Assembly: GCA_951640165.1 (NCBI GenBank)
Contig: OX621246.1
Span: forward strand, 36,660,501 to 36,724,500
Length of the DNA: 64,000 bases
Direction: 5' to 3'
From: Pseudoips prasinana
Lineage: Eukaryota; Arthropoda; Insecta; Lepidoptera; Nolidae
Shown: in pieces, positions 34,180 to 45,059 of the stretch
How positions within the stretch are numbered: position 1 is the stretch's first letter
How the letters are laid out: every line of letters starts with the position of its first letter
Made by a program: the position numbers and the translations under genes
Notes under the pieces: model-generated
Seen by the model: the letters and a program-made list of their open reading frames with translations, nothing else
Database searches by the model: none
What the model was told of the DNA's origin: nothing

Positions 34180-34770
34180 TATCATGCAAATTATTCTCTG
34201 CCTCTGTTTTTCGCACGGCGTAATTTTAGTTTCATTCTAGTTATTGTTAAAGAAGTGTGTTGCTGTCTGTGGGAAAGAATTTATTGAATCTAAACAATTT
34301 TTTATTATGAGTGTGACTGTGAAAACATCTAGCAAGATAAGAGTATTCCTTGTGTAGTTATACCTAAACTAAAAGTACAATATAATTGAACCAATACAAT
34401 AAAAGTTGTGGATACATTGTTACGATAAATATTTAACGGATATTTTATATTTGCATATGGCATCGTCGTATGTAGTGATTTGCCAGAAATTGGACGAAAA
34501 TGAGCAGTCTCTATCAGTAACAAACATTACTACAATTAGAAAAAAGTTTCTACCGCTGTATTGGCTGCGGAAATACCCACTTAAATTATTTATAGAGGTG
34601 GTAAGCAACCGTATGATCTATGTTTTTTTAATCAATAAATATTATGGAAGAGGAATATCAAAAAAAAGAACTGGATGGTATGACTCAAACACGACGATCC
34701 ATCAATTACATATTATATGTTATTTAGTCATAATTCGATCAAAGAAAGACGATATTCACTCTTAATTTAA
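34180..34770. other. No gene recognised
   Basis: AT-rich. Open frames at 34,406-34,765 (plus) and elsewhere have no domains. Confidence 0.35.
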
Positions 34771-34771
34771 G

Positions 34772-35045
34772 TATTTGTCGGGCCACGACTTGGCGTGGTT
34801 GTTAGGTACTTGCCTTTCACGCCGCAAGTCGTGGGTTTGATTCCCACCCAGGACAGATACTTGTGTGCTTGAAAATATCTATTTGTCCTGAGTTTGGGCG
34901 TAATTATCTATGTACATACATTTAAAAAAGAAACGTAGTATATATAGTATATCAGTTATCTGGTTTCCATAGTTCATATCTAATAGTCTCTGATTAGTTT
35001 AGTATCAGATGTTGTCAACAATGTTTTAGGATATTATAATTATTT
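34772..35045 (+). repeat. tRNA-derived SINE, family A, copy 5
   Basis: Head TTGGCGTGGTTGTTAGGTAC (A box) and GTCGTGGGTTTGATTCCCAC (B box, one change), then CCAGGACAGATACTTGTGTG, TATCAGTTATCTGGTTTCCA and a GATATTATAATTATT tail. Nearly full length. Confidence 0.85.
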
Positions 35046-35685
35046 ACTGCGGTTATATTATGGCTCAAACTAGGTCTAGGAATACGCAATTATAGTATTC
35101 CATATGTATTGTGCGCTCGGAGGCTTGCCCGCGTATTAACTTATGTACCTTAACCCTTTTTCACCATTGTTGTACAACTCTTACACGACTCCCCCGTAAA
35201 CCACGTACCTGCCCATTTACTACCTTCGTGGGTCAATCAATTATCGAGTATTTGTGTCTAGACAATGGGCTTTTAGGTATATATTTCTAAATACACCAAT
35301 TTATTATTATGATAAACATGATACTCAAACATAATTTATTCCCATAAAATAGTATTGATTGGTAGTGTAAGGTGAACCCGAAGCAGGCGCCCGCGTGATT
35401 GCTATCTTACAACACAAGTCCTAAAACTAATAAATCGATAGCGTATTACAGACTGAAGACTGGCGACTATTTGCCTACAACTAATAATTCTAATGCCTGC
35501 AAACAATTGTTAATTATTTATTGGTAGAATAATTTATTAGTTAGGAATTATTTTCGACGCTCAATAACCTAGTTTTAGTAGGAACTAACTAAATTAATTT
35601 ATTTAATTTTTTAATAATATTTTTGTTAATATAATCTTTTGACAATTAATTACAATTTATAATTTTGATTATCATAAATTCCTGT
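35046..35685. other. No gene recognised
   Basis: AT-rich noncoding DNA between a SINE and the tail of the next LINE. Confidence 0.4.
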
Positions 35686-36350
35686 GTACAATAAATAATA
35701 ATAATAATAATATCTTTATTTGCATAAAAAGTGATTGTTGTTACAACTAATAGTTTCACATGGCAGTTCTTACATCTATTTTTTATGCAATCTTGTGGGG
35801 GTAGTTCTGCTATCCTTGATAGGATAATTACTAACCTGTAGTAAGGAACAACAGTCCGCTTCCCTTTGGTATGCACATTAACAATAATAGTTCAGATGTG
35901 TATAGATATTAGTTTACAGTTACTTAGATACTAAATTAAATTACAAATAACATGCAGTAAAATGGTGTGTCTGTGTGTGCTTAAATGTGTGTGTGTGTGT
36001 GTTATAATTGTACTGCTAGATAAATATTATAAATATATAAAGCGTGTGATAATAATCGTATTAAGAAATGAATGTGGGCAGATTGAATTTATGTATAATA
36101 TGTAACACATGTATTTACTTATTTAAAGTAATTTAAAGTAATTACAGTAGGAATTCTTCCGTTTCGTCGTAGGATTTCTGTCGGAGAAATGATTTGATTA
36201 AATATTTACAAGTAAAGTGAGAGGAACCGTATATTGGGTATGCTAAGTTAATTTTATTATATAGGTGTGGGCCCAAGTAATAGGAGAAACGCTTGGTGAA
36301 AGATGTATTCGGTTTCGGAATAAGACAAATTTTGTCTTTTCGACGTTTTG

Positions 36351-37057
36351 TTATTTTTTGTATGGAGTATTTTTGTGTTGCAGAAGGATGGTATGGAATA
36401 TAAATAGTTGACGTATATTCAGGACATCACACGAGCTATACAGCGTATTCGTTGAGAACATTATAGGCCTAAATGTTGATACTTTTAGTATGGCTCTGTG
36501 TGCCACTTCGAGTGGCATAAGGATTGTCTTTGCTGCGCCACCCCAGCAGGAAATACAGTAGGTGACAATAGACAAACATATAGCATAATATACACTGCGT
36601 ATAATTGCTTGATTAGCAATATGGCGCAAAGTCTTAAATATATAAATTAGTTTACGTACCCTGCCGACGAGAGTATTAATATGTAATTTATAATTTAGAC
36701 ATCTGTCTAAGGTCACCCCTAAATATTTAATACTGCCAACTGATGATATAGATGGACAAGTGCATGATGTTTGAGATGATGTATTACAGGAATGTAGTTT
36801 CAGTGTGTTTCAAGTATTACAGGAGTGGAGTTCGTGGTTGTGATATTGAGCTAATAGAAAAGGTAATGTATTTCGTTTTTTCGGTGTTAAGTGTTAGTGT
36901 GTGGGAAATAAGCCAGTTCGATGCAAGTTCCATCCCATATTGAGCCCTGCGTTCCAGTTCTGACCACGTATCACCAACAAATGTTAATGCTGTGTCATCT
37001 GCATAACATACAGTCTTTGAATGTGGGATTTTCGTTTGGCAAAGGTCATTTATAATA
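36351..37057 (-). pseudogene. Distal part of the interrupted LINE ORF2 (YADD and C-terminus)
   Basis: Directly past the nested insertion the minus strand resumes INDLCQTKIPHS, then CYADDTALTFVGDTWSELE (catalytic motif near 36,990) and HTLTLNTEKTKYITFSISSI. A short duplication around 36,800 brings in a stop and frame change. The frame then continues as SSVGSIKYLGVTLDRCLNYK through 36,351. So both an insertion and at least one small lesion inactivate this copy. Confidence 0.85.
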
Positions 37058-37268
37058 AAAAAATAAAAATAAAAATAAAAAAATCATTTATTTTCAGACC
37101 AGCAGATCCATAGTGTTAGTAACAATATATCTTACAGGCTATGTTAGTATACATTATAAATTTATACCACATGGGCAGACTCACCGAACCTTAACAACAT
37201 GTAGCTCGGTGAACCTACCAACCAGGGCTGAATCTAGCTGTTCACCCACCATCCTCAGGACTCTCTCT
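37058..37268 (-). mobile_element. 5'-truncated retroposon nested in the LINE ORF2
   Basis: On the minus strand: GAGAGAGTCCTGAGGATGGT, a short noncoding body (GTGAACAGCTAGATTCAGCC), then GGTCTGAAAATAAATGATTT and a T/A-rich (TTTTTA)n tail. TTATAA is present at both junctions and only once is needed to restore the LINE codons for Phe-Ile-Asn-Asp, so it is a short target duplication. Polyadenylation-like AATAAA and the A/T tail mark it as a LINE tail insertion. Confidence 0.75.
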
Positions 37269-39347
37269 TATAAATACTAAGAATAACGTAAGACCCAATA
37301 TGCTGCCTTGTGGCACACCATACTGAATAGGTAGCTCCTGACTAGTGTAATTATCGATTTTGACTATTTGGGAACGATTTGTGAGATAATTTCGAAATAG
37401 TTCTAATTGTTCTCCTCTGATACCCATTTGTTCAAGTATGACAAGGAGAGTGTTTACGGGAACCGTGTCGAACGCTTTTGCGAGGTCTAAAAATACTGTT
37501 AGAACTTTTTTATGCTCATTGAGGCTACAAACGACAAAATTTGTCAGCTCGTGAACAGCATCACAGGTGGATTTTTTCTGTCGGAATCCAAATTGATGAG
37601 AAGAGATAAAATTATTATGGTCCAAATAGTTGATCAGTCTTTTATTGATAAGCCGTTCGAGTATTTTAGACAACGCAGTTAAGACTGCAATGGGACGGTA
37701 ATTGTTCGGAAGGCTCCCGTCACCCCCCTTGAAAATAGGATGTATTATCGCCTTTTTAAAAGCATCTGGAAAGACAGCAGTGTCGAAACAAAGATTGAAT
37801 ATGTGGCTTAAGATGGGTGCCAGGTATAGAGAATATCTCTTCAGGATAATTGGTGATATACCATCCCAACCGGTAGAAGCGTTGGAACGTAACGAGTGAA
37901 TAATAGAATTTACTTCGGCCGGGTTAGTGTGTTCTAACACAAAAGATGAGCATGGTGAGGGCTTGTGTGTGAATTGTGGGGTAGTGGTCGGGTGTGAAGA
38001 CTGTTGGATTTTTAAATTCTCCGAAAGATTTTTCCCAATATTGACGAAGAAAGAATTAATATCGTTACAAGACTGTGTATGTGAGGTTGAGCTCTCAAGT
38101 AGAAGTGCTGAAGAATTTTTTATTTTTGTTGTATTAGTTATTTGCTTTATAGTGTCCCATAATAACTTTGGGTTATGACTAACTTTATTTATTTGTTCCG
38201 CATCATAAAGTCTCTTTGTTTTTTTCAGGATTCGTGTACAGAAATTTCTATAGCGCTTGTAGCTAATAAGTATTATCTCGTTTCTTGGAGATTGCTTAAC
38301 CTTTTTATGCAATGCATCCCTATGTTTTATGCATCTGACTAAGCCGGGCGTAATCCACGGTTTGAGTAGTCTCTTCTTAGATGGCCCCATTTTGAGCGCT
38401 GTATGCTTTGCGATGGCTGACCTCAGTAATTTTATTAGGTGTTCAGTTTTTAATTCTCTGTTTTCTATAACGAACCCAAATCTCCTATTTGGGTTCGTTA
38501 TAGAAAACAGAGAATTAAAATCTATTTGGGATATTGATTTATCAAGTCCGTCGTAGTCAATTTTAGTAGTAGTTCGAGGGCCACTTTTCTGAATACTTTG
38601 GTTGCTTATACAGAGCAGAGTCGAGTAGTGATCTGTAACTGTCGATTCAAATATAAATGAAAGTGTCCAAGACTTGGTTCTCAAGATAGTATGATCTAGA
38701 CAGTTGTTACCTCGAGTAGGCTCCGTATGAGCTGGTAGGAAACCGTGAAAGGCTAGGCAATTTAGGTATTCGTGTGCACGTGCGTCAAGAGTACTAGGCT
38801 TAATATCTATGTTGAGATCACCGGTTATTATAACTGTTTCGAAATTAGTAAGTGATGGCAATAGATTATTGAGACATATTAAAACGTTGTTGATATTATC
38901 AGTAGATGGCGATCGGTAGATACATACTACAGCTATGTTAGACTTAATTTTTACTAAGATACCTGAAGCAGTTTGATTAAGGTCAAGTTCTTCACAAACA
39001 GCTAACAGTTCCGATTTTATATATATAACTACACCATCACTTTGATTGATGTGTTTTGTGGTCTTGAAAACAGAGTATTTGTGAAGGACCGGTACGATAG
39101 TATTGCTGGAGCATGATAACCAGCATTCAGTCAAAATTAACAGGTCGTTGTCAAAAGAAAATCGGTGTAAAAATGTTTGTAAATTGAGAAAATTGCAGTT
39201 AATAGATCTTATGTTTTGAGTGAAGATTTTTAAGAAATTATTCGAACGATTCATATAGCTTGTAGTTTGTTCAGGAATGCATGTATGGACTTCAGAAACG
39301 GAGAGTTGATCAACACTATTTATTAAATCAATGTTGTTATTTATCAT
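37269..39347 (-). pseudogene. Proximal part of LINE ORF2: endonuclease and start of reverse transcriptase
   Basis: Open for about 690 codons. The endonuclease occupies roughly residues 35-270 (FTQNIRSINCNF, LLILTECWLS, IITGDLNIDI, a TVTDHYSTLL end block). The reverse transcriptase starts near residue 490 (NNYRPIAVLTALSKILERL, VFLDLAKAFDTVP, YGVPQGSILG). The frame stops a few codons into the nested insertion, before YADD, so on its own it is dead. At about residues 277-300 a foldback palindrome (38,448-38,520) has been added in frame. Confidence 0.85.
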
Positions 39348-39836
39348 TTTAGAAGGAAATAATTGTCATAAAGTATGAAATGGGTACATGTAAAAAGCAG
39401 ATAAAATGTGTAGTCTTCATTACTATGCGGTAAATTACTTCAGCTGGCTTGTAACGTCGTTCAAGTTTAGAGCTAATATTTGCAAACATTTTTAAGTTAT
39501 AAATAATCGTAGTAGAGATAAAGTAAAGGTATCTTGAATTTTTACGACTTGGTATATATGTGTATGTAAAATAATCCATAGTTTATGTAGTGATTTATGT
39601 CTAGCACAGGTTGGTGAAATTTAGATGTGTTTAGTGGGTGTTTGGTGTTATCTAATAATTTAAAAATAAGTGTGAAAAAACAAATTAGGGCTCACCCTAA
39701 TTTGTTTTTTCACACTTATTTTTAAATTATTTTACATATGTTCTACTCATAGAACATATGTAAAATAACATTTAGTATAACAATAAATAGCAGTAAAATA
39801 ACAGTGAATATGGCATACTAGTATTAGTGGAACTAG

Positions 39837-40751
39837 TCATACTTTGGGCAAATTCTGGAGTGGTTCTTCATTTTTAATTATTATAGTCTGGCTATTTGGG
39901 TCCTTTTTCAGCATGATACGTCCGTTCGAAGTCCAACAGAAGCAGTATTTATTTAGTTTTGCATATTCTCTTGTCAGATAAAATATTTTTTTAGCGTGGG
40001 GAGTTAATTGTTCCGTAATGAAAATCGGCAGTTGTTCGGTTGTTTTTATATTTATGTGTGATGAATTTACCTTATTATTAGGATTCTGCTTATTGTATTG
40101 CTTGATACTACTGAGGAATTTAGCTTTCAGTAACGTGTTCGTGAATTCCAGCGTGATGTTTGAGGCTGGTTTTTCTTTTTTTGATGGCAGTCGGAATATA
40201 TCACGAATTTGACTGGCATCTATATCTATGTTTAACTGCTTAGATAAATGTGTTATCGTTTCATATAACATGGATTTGGTTTCGGCCACTCTCTTTGGTA
40301 TATTACGCAGTTCTACTGAAGTTTTAATGAGATTTCGGTCATGATTTTCTAGTTTTTCTTCAAGCATAGTTAACTTGTTTCTCATTATGTGCCGTTCTTT
40401 TTCTAATCCAGATAACTTGACCTCCAGAGTAGACAGTTGGTCAGATACATATGATATTGACTTTTCCAATTCGTTATTGTTGGTCCTGATTTCAGCATAT
40501 TGGCTTTTAATTTCTAGAAAATGATTTTCCAATTTATCGAGTCGTGAATTTTGAGTGCTCATGAGTTCATTTATCATCATTCTGATCTCGGTTTGGAAAC
40601 TATCAGTTTCCTTAGTAGGGGAGTCAGAAGACAGGCATCTGCGTTTAGCTGACTGGGCAACCTTTATATTTGAAGGTTCACCTGCATTTAATTTCTGGGT
40701 GTCCGATTCCGACTTTGATTGATCCTTTTGTTTTGGTAGTGTTTTCGGCAT
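39837..40751 (-). CDS. LINE ORF1: long coiled coil plus RNA-binding region
   Basis: 304 residues, intact. Residues 1-45 are polar and Lys/Ser-rich with a KRR cluster that could act as a nuclear signal. Residues 50-145 form a strong predicted coiled coil (SQYAEIRTNNNELEKSISYV onward, with regular hydrophobic spacing). Residues 145-300 include VELRNIPKRVAETKSMLYET and a DIFRLPSKKEKPASNITLEF segment, recalling the L1 ORF1-like / FP-type C-terminal module found in lepidopteran LINE ORF1 proteins. Role in the RNP is family knowledge. Confidence 0.8.
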   Translation of the reverse strand: MPKTLPKQKDQSKSESDTQKLNAGEPSNIKVAQSAKRRCLSSDSPTKETDSFQTEIRMMINELMSTQNSRLDKLENHFLEIKSQYAEIRTNNNELEKSISYVSDQLSTLEVKLSGLEKERHIMRNKLTMLEEKLENHDRNLIKTSVELRNIPKRVAETKSMLYETITHLSKQLNIDIDASQIRDIFRLPSKKEKPASNITLEFTNTLLKAKFLSSIKQYNKQNPNNKVNSSHINIKTTEQLPIFITEQLTPHAKKIFYLTREYAKLNKYCFCWTSNGRIMLKKDPNSQTIIIKNEEPLQNLPKV

Positions 40752-40980
40752 TTTCGTTTACAATAAACAGGTTACAGAAAAATAACTCCTTGAAGCAATA
40801 AAATTACCCGCTAAATCGCTGTCGCTCGTAGTTTGTGGCAAGCAGACGGGGCGCTTACGCCGACCTCACGTGGTGCGCGGGCGCTTCGTCACCGCCTTGA
40901 TCGCTGCGTCGCTGCAGTTGCTGTCCCGTTTTCTCAAGCACTCCGCGTACACTGTGATTATCTTCTGCACGCCTAGTACT

Positions 40981-41379
40981 ACGTGATTTTTTAAGATTAT
41001 TTATTTGCCACAATTTTGAAAATTTATTTGAATTTTAGTAAAAATACTACACAGATTTTGCGTCTATTCGCTTTCGCGGTCCGAGGGGAAGGGGGAAGGG
41101 GGAATAAAGAAATAAACATTTATATTATTCTGGCAACTGGCGAAAAATATTACTATTTCGCTAAATTTAATGCTAAATGTATAAGTCGTCAGTAACACAA
41201 TATTTAAGCGGCCGGAATTTTGTATATACCCGATAGCTAAATCTACTACATTTCGATACACGACTATTACTTATTAAGTGAGTGTCCCTTAAATAGAGTT
41301 TTAACGTCTATGAGAATGATTTAATTTTGAAAGTAATGAATATAAAAGTTGATATTTACAGTTGTGTTTCTGAGTGTGA
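40981..41379. other. No gene recognised
   Basis: AT-rich flank of the LINE. A short GGGGAAGGGGGAAGGGGGAA purine block lies at 41,082-41,103. Confidence 0.35.
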
Positions 41380-41570
41380 GTAAGGTCGCCAGAGCTCATC
41401 GGGGTGGGGGGAAGGGTAAGCAATACTTGTTTGCTGACTCTTAAAGGCCGGCAATGCACCCGCGACTCCTCTGGTGTTGCGAGTGTCCACGGGTGGCGGT
41501 GATCACTTACCATCAGGTGACCGTCGTTGCTCGTTTGTCGACCTCTAACATAAAAAAAAAAATTCAGACA
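41380..41570 (+). repeat. Short retroposon tail with poly-A
   Basis: GTGAGTAAGGTCGCCAGAGC, TTAAAGGCCGGCAATGCACC, GGTGATCACTTACCATCAGG and an 11-base A run. The same family is at 57,275-57,350 (internally deleted) and 29,212-29,330 (inverted). A common 3' end in Lepidoptera. Confidence 0.65.
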
Positions 41571-41601
41571 GTAACATATGTTCCCATAAACTAGTACCTT
41601 A

Positions 41602-41825
41602 TAATAATAAATAATAATAATATCCTAGGACATAATTCACACACGGCCATCTGATTGCAAACTAAGCAGAGCTTGTACTATGGAAACCAGGTAACTGATA
41701 TACTACTTTTCTTTTGTTAATACCTACATATATATATACATAATTACACCCCCAGACTCAGGACGAACAGACATGTTGATGCACACAAATATCTGTCACA
41801 AACCACTAGACTAGAGGCCACCGAT
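41602..41825 (-). repeat. tRNA-derived SINE, family A, copy 6
   Basis: (TTA)n tail at 41,602-41,622, then on the minus strand the standard body (TATCAGTTACCTGGTTTCCA, TCTGCTTAGTTTGCAATCAG). The B-box region is degenerate. Confidence 0.8.
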
Positions 41826-42317
41826 CTATGGCAACTTAATTAGTCATAGTAGAAACAGGAAGGCGCTGGTCCAAAAAATGTATGGAAGTAGAAACCTTAG
41901 ACTAGTTAGTGGAATTGACGGGGCTAACACCTCACTCCTGGTCCCAACTAACACCTCCACAAAATTGTTTCATTGGGAAGCCCGATCTGCCCAAATTATG
42001 TGAAAATTAATTGTTGCTGAAATTGCTTGGGGTAAATACAGTTAGCATTTCCATAATTAATAAATTATAGGGCCTGCCCAATTAATATAATAATATTTTT
42101 TGAAAATCACATCCTAAAGCAGTTTCTGGCATGAATGAAATTTGATTGAAGATATATCGAATTGAAGATATACTCTTCAAATGACTTAGTTCGTGATAAA
42201 ATAAGATGAAGTGTAAATATTGGATGTTATATTTAGGTATAAAGATTAAACGTTGCAATTCGTCCCAAGAGAATATCTACCAGAGAACGGACAGCAGCGT
42301 CTCTCTATGTAGGTGCT

Positions 42318-42560
42318 ATAATAATAATAATATCCTCGGACCATCTCATCCCATACTGAGCAGAACTTGTACTATGGAAACCAGATAACTGATATATTAG
42401 ATATACTACTTTTCTTTTGTAAATACATACTTATATAGATAATTAGACTCAGCAGAAACAAACATGTTCATGCACAGAATTATCTGTCCTGAGTGGGAAT
42501 CGAAGCCACGTCCTCCGGCGTGAAAAGCAAGTATTTGCCAAGCGTAGTGAGGTACAGTAC
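42318..42560 (-). repeat. tRNA-derived SINE, family A, copy 7
   Basis: (ATT)n tail at 42,318-42,333. The minus-strand head has GACGTGGCTTCGATTCCCAC (B box with one change) and the body TATCAGTTATCTGGTTTCCA. Near full length. Confidence 0.8.
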
Positions 42561-42724
42561 AGTAGACGTTATACGGCCAACATTTATAAGGTTCAAAATA
42601 TGCTGTCTAACCTAGGTACTACTTTTTTTCTCGCATACCTAGGTAGCCTTGGTGTCTAACTAGTTTCAGTTTTATAAGCATGTAAGCTTAAATTTTTATT
42701 ACGGCCTAGCTCACTCCCACATTA

Positions 42725-43135
42725 GGATGATGGTCTAACCGACTTCAAAAGAAGGAGGTTATCAATTCGAGTGTACCTATGTATGTCACGCGATTATTCC
42801 ATGCTTGTTTGAAAACGGTTTAGTTTTAATAATCCTTTTTAGCGTCGATTGGGAATGCTTTTGGGATATACCTCTATTGTCGTATCCTTTCGTTATATAT
42901 TTATGTATGTATATATTTGGCTATGGTATTATATGGTTAAGTGGCCTACCACCTATCTATTATATATATGTGTGCATCAGTTAGTTTCTTTTTTTTAATT
43001 GTACCATATCTTATTTTCTTTATGCAATAAATCTGAACCTAATGCTTCACCTTAATTTGACTGGGACAAAATGCCTTAGGCATTTAGTCCACCTTTGTAA
43101 TTATGAGCATAAACTTTAAATAAACAAATAAATAA
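42725..43135 (+). repeat. LINE 3' end related to the element at 1-4,700
   Basis: Ends GACTGGGACAAAATGCCTTA, GGCATTTAGTCCACCTTTGT, then ACTTTAAATAAACAAATAAA. The first LINE in the window has the same 3' signature on the minus strand. Upstream, ACCGACTTCAAAAGAAGGAG is a word frequent in lepidopteran repeats. No coding remnant is clear. Confidence 0.6.
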
Positions 43136-43439
43136 TATATATATTTTTTACTGAAATGCTACTGTGAACTCGAAAAGATCTCATCTAACAACAAGGTTAT
43201 ATTACAGTAGATGCGAGGGCACAGTTGATCTCTAGGAAATGACAGGTCAGACCAGTGATCATGAAAGAGATGGGAAACGACGACAATGGGACCTGCACCG
43301 ATACGAGTAGTGTCCATACCTATTAAACAACTGAAAAATAGTTCTCTGAATAAATAAATAAAACATGGATGCATGAGAACATGGAAGCACACACCAACAT
43401 GAAAAGGAATCAATGATTCTCTTGACAATAACTTGATAC

Positions 43440-43640
43440 GAGCTAGCTAAATATCATTTCTGTAATAAAATAAATTTTATAAATGTTTTCATACAAGATG
43501 TACCTAAATATCTATGTTACTAGAAATAATATCTAATGTATACAACTATATTACTACAAACATGTTCTGACTATTTACAAGCGCTTTTTTAAAGTCTACG
43601 TGAATAAAAACCTTTTTTATTTTATTTTATTTTATTTTAA
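43440..43640 (+). repeat. 'ACATGTTCTGACTATTTACA' dispersed repeat, copy 2
   Basis: Direct repeat of 16,880-17,060; the last 65 bases before the tail are identical or nearly so. Tail is (TTTTA)n. Confidence 0.75.
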
Positions 43641-43920
43641 TCGAGAACCAGGGACTGACAAAATAAATTCTACGTTCTCTGAATCGCGAAGTCTATTACA
43701 TCTGAACAGGAAGGATCTACACATGGTGATAGTCAAAATTACCGGATACTGCACACTGAACAAATAACTCTTCAAGATACATCCTCTGCACAGAGGGCAG
43801 ATGTGACAGGTCTGTCTATGACGCCACAGACTCTGTGCAGAGGATATATTGAAAATGAAGAAACACCAGCACACGTATTGCTATACAGTTAGAGCATTGC
43901 CTGCCAACTTTAAACACACA
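43641..43920 (+). pseudogene. RNase H-like C-terminal fragment of an I/R1-group LINE
   Basis: Plus-strand codons read ESRSLLHLNRKDLHMVIVKI then TGYCTLN; further on, LCRGYIENEETPAHVLLYS and stop. This order (L-x-R-x-x-L ... TGHC-L ... C-R-C/G-E-E-T-HVL) is the familiar tail after the RNase H domain in I-superfamily and R1-like LINE proteins of insects. The two parts are separated by an inverted duplication (43,769-43,854). Confidence 0.6.
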
Positions 43921-44509
43921 GAGATCAAAATAGCAATAAGAAGTCCTACAATATGTGAACAATGTCGTAAGATAATTATAACGACTTATCTACTATACAT
44001 ACTTTCCTTTTATTAATTGAGATTCTCAGTCCCAGGATATTATTAATATCGACGTATCGCATATCTCTTAATAAAACCTTACAAATAAAGGACAAAAGCA
44101 TCTTATTAAGGTTCAAAAATATTATCATCCGATCTACTTTTCTTATTTTATAAAAGGAACAAAAAAATTAATAAGTCCATCCGTGCGGTCTGTGTTCATA
44201 TATTTTTACACGCACATATATTATTTATCCTTAAATAAATAACAAATTACTAAGCTACATATAATTTTTTAGTACCATTATATTAAAATTAAAGAATTGA
44301 AGACAACGAGCACTTGGCTATCGCAGAAGGCTCTTAGCCAGTAGCTTAATTTAAGCGACTAATACCTGAGGGCACCCCTATGGGATTCGGGCCACAGCAC
44401 TGGGGGCCTTCAGCGGCCGTAAAACAACGGGATTCTAAATGAGGGTGTGATCATTTGCACGGGATCAGCAACACGGCCAACTGTACTTTTGAAACTTAGT
44501 AAGTAGATG
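43921..44509. other. No gene recognised
   Basis: AT-rich noncoding DNA. Confidence 0.35.
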
Positions 44510-44940
44510 TATTCTGTGAACCGCATTTAGATTTTCACACAGAAAATAGGAAAAAACCAATGAATTTTAGGGTTCCGCATACATAGAACTGAAACTCAAT
44601 TCTTTTTTTATCAAACCCATACATGTGTGGTATCTATTGATAGGTCTTCAAAAAAGATATTGACGTTTCTAATATAATTTTTTTCTAAACTGAATAACTT
44701 GTTGGAGAGACACTTCCAAAGTGGTAAAATGAGTGCCCCCCCTGTAACTTTTAAAATAAGAGAATGATAAAACTAAAAAAAAATATGATGTACATTACCA
44801 TGCAAACTAACAACGAAAATTGATTTGGATGAGATCTAGTTAAACCGCAATTTACCTTTCATTCAATAAACTGTAATACTTGCTGCTACGGATGGAACCC
44901 TTCATGGGCGAGTCCGACTCGCACTTGGCCGCTTTTATTA
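44510..44940 (-). repeat. Dispersed lepidopteran repeat, copy 2 (inverted relative to 4,840)
   Basis: Reverse complement of the 4,840-5,390 family over about 390 bases. This copy adds the high-coordinate end GGGCGAGTCCGACTCGCACT and TGGCCGCTTTTATTA, another signature common to lepidopteran repeats. Confidence 0.65.
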
Positions 44941-45059
44941 TATCAATATTGAAATTTTGTTTTTGTCACGACTAAAACTGTCATAACTAGGTAATATTCC
45001 CCCTTAATAACCACAAAGTAATAAGTAAAAAATTCAACGGTCCCAAAAATCCACAACAT

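Larger units (their letters stand above)
35686..40980 (-). mobile_element. Near-full-length two-ORF LINE with a nested insertion
   Basis: On the minus strand: GC-rich leader (about 40,755-40,980), ORF1 (39,837-40,751), palindromic spacer, ORF2 (from 39,347, interrupted at 37,058-37,268, continuing with damage to 36,351), and a 3' UTR ending in TTTTTATGCAAATAAAGATA then (TTA)n at about 35,695-35,725. About 5.2 kb in all. Both N-terminal parts are open, so decay is limited to the nested insertion and changes after YADD. It is a jockey-superfamily LINE distinct from the one at 1-4,700. Confidence 0.85.

Noticed and set aside
34027..34287. 86-codon frame in the second CpG-rich patch
   Set aside because: No domain, mixed composition, and overlapping frames of similar length; not supportable as a gene.
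35697..36001. CRISPR-like or satellite array
   Set aside because: Only simple ATT and GT microsatellites, the former being the LINE tail.
39837..40751. Host coiled-coil protein
   Set aside because: Position directly upstream of a LINE ORF2 on the same strand and the C-terminal module mark it as LINE ORF1.
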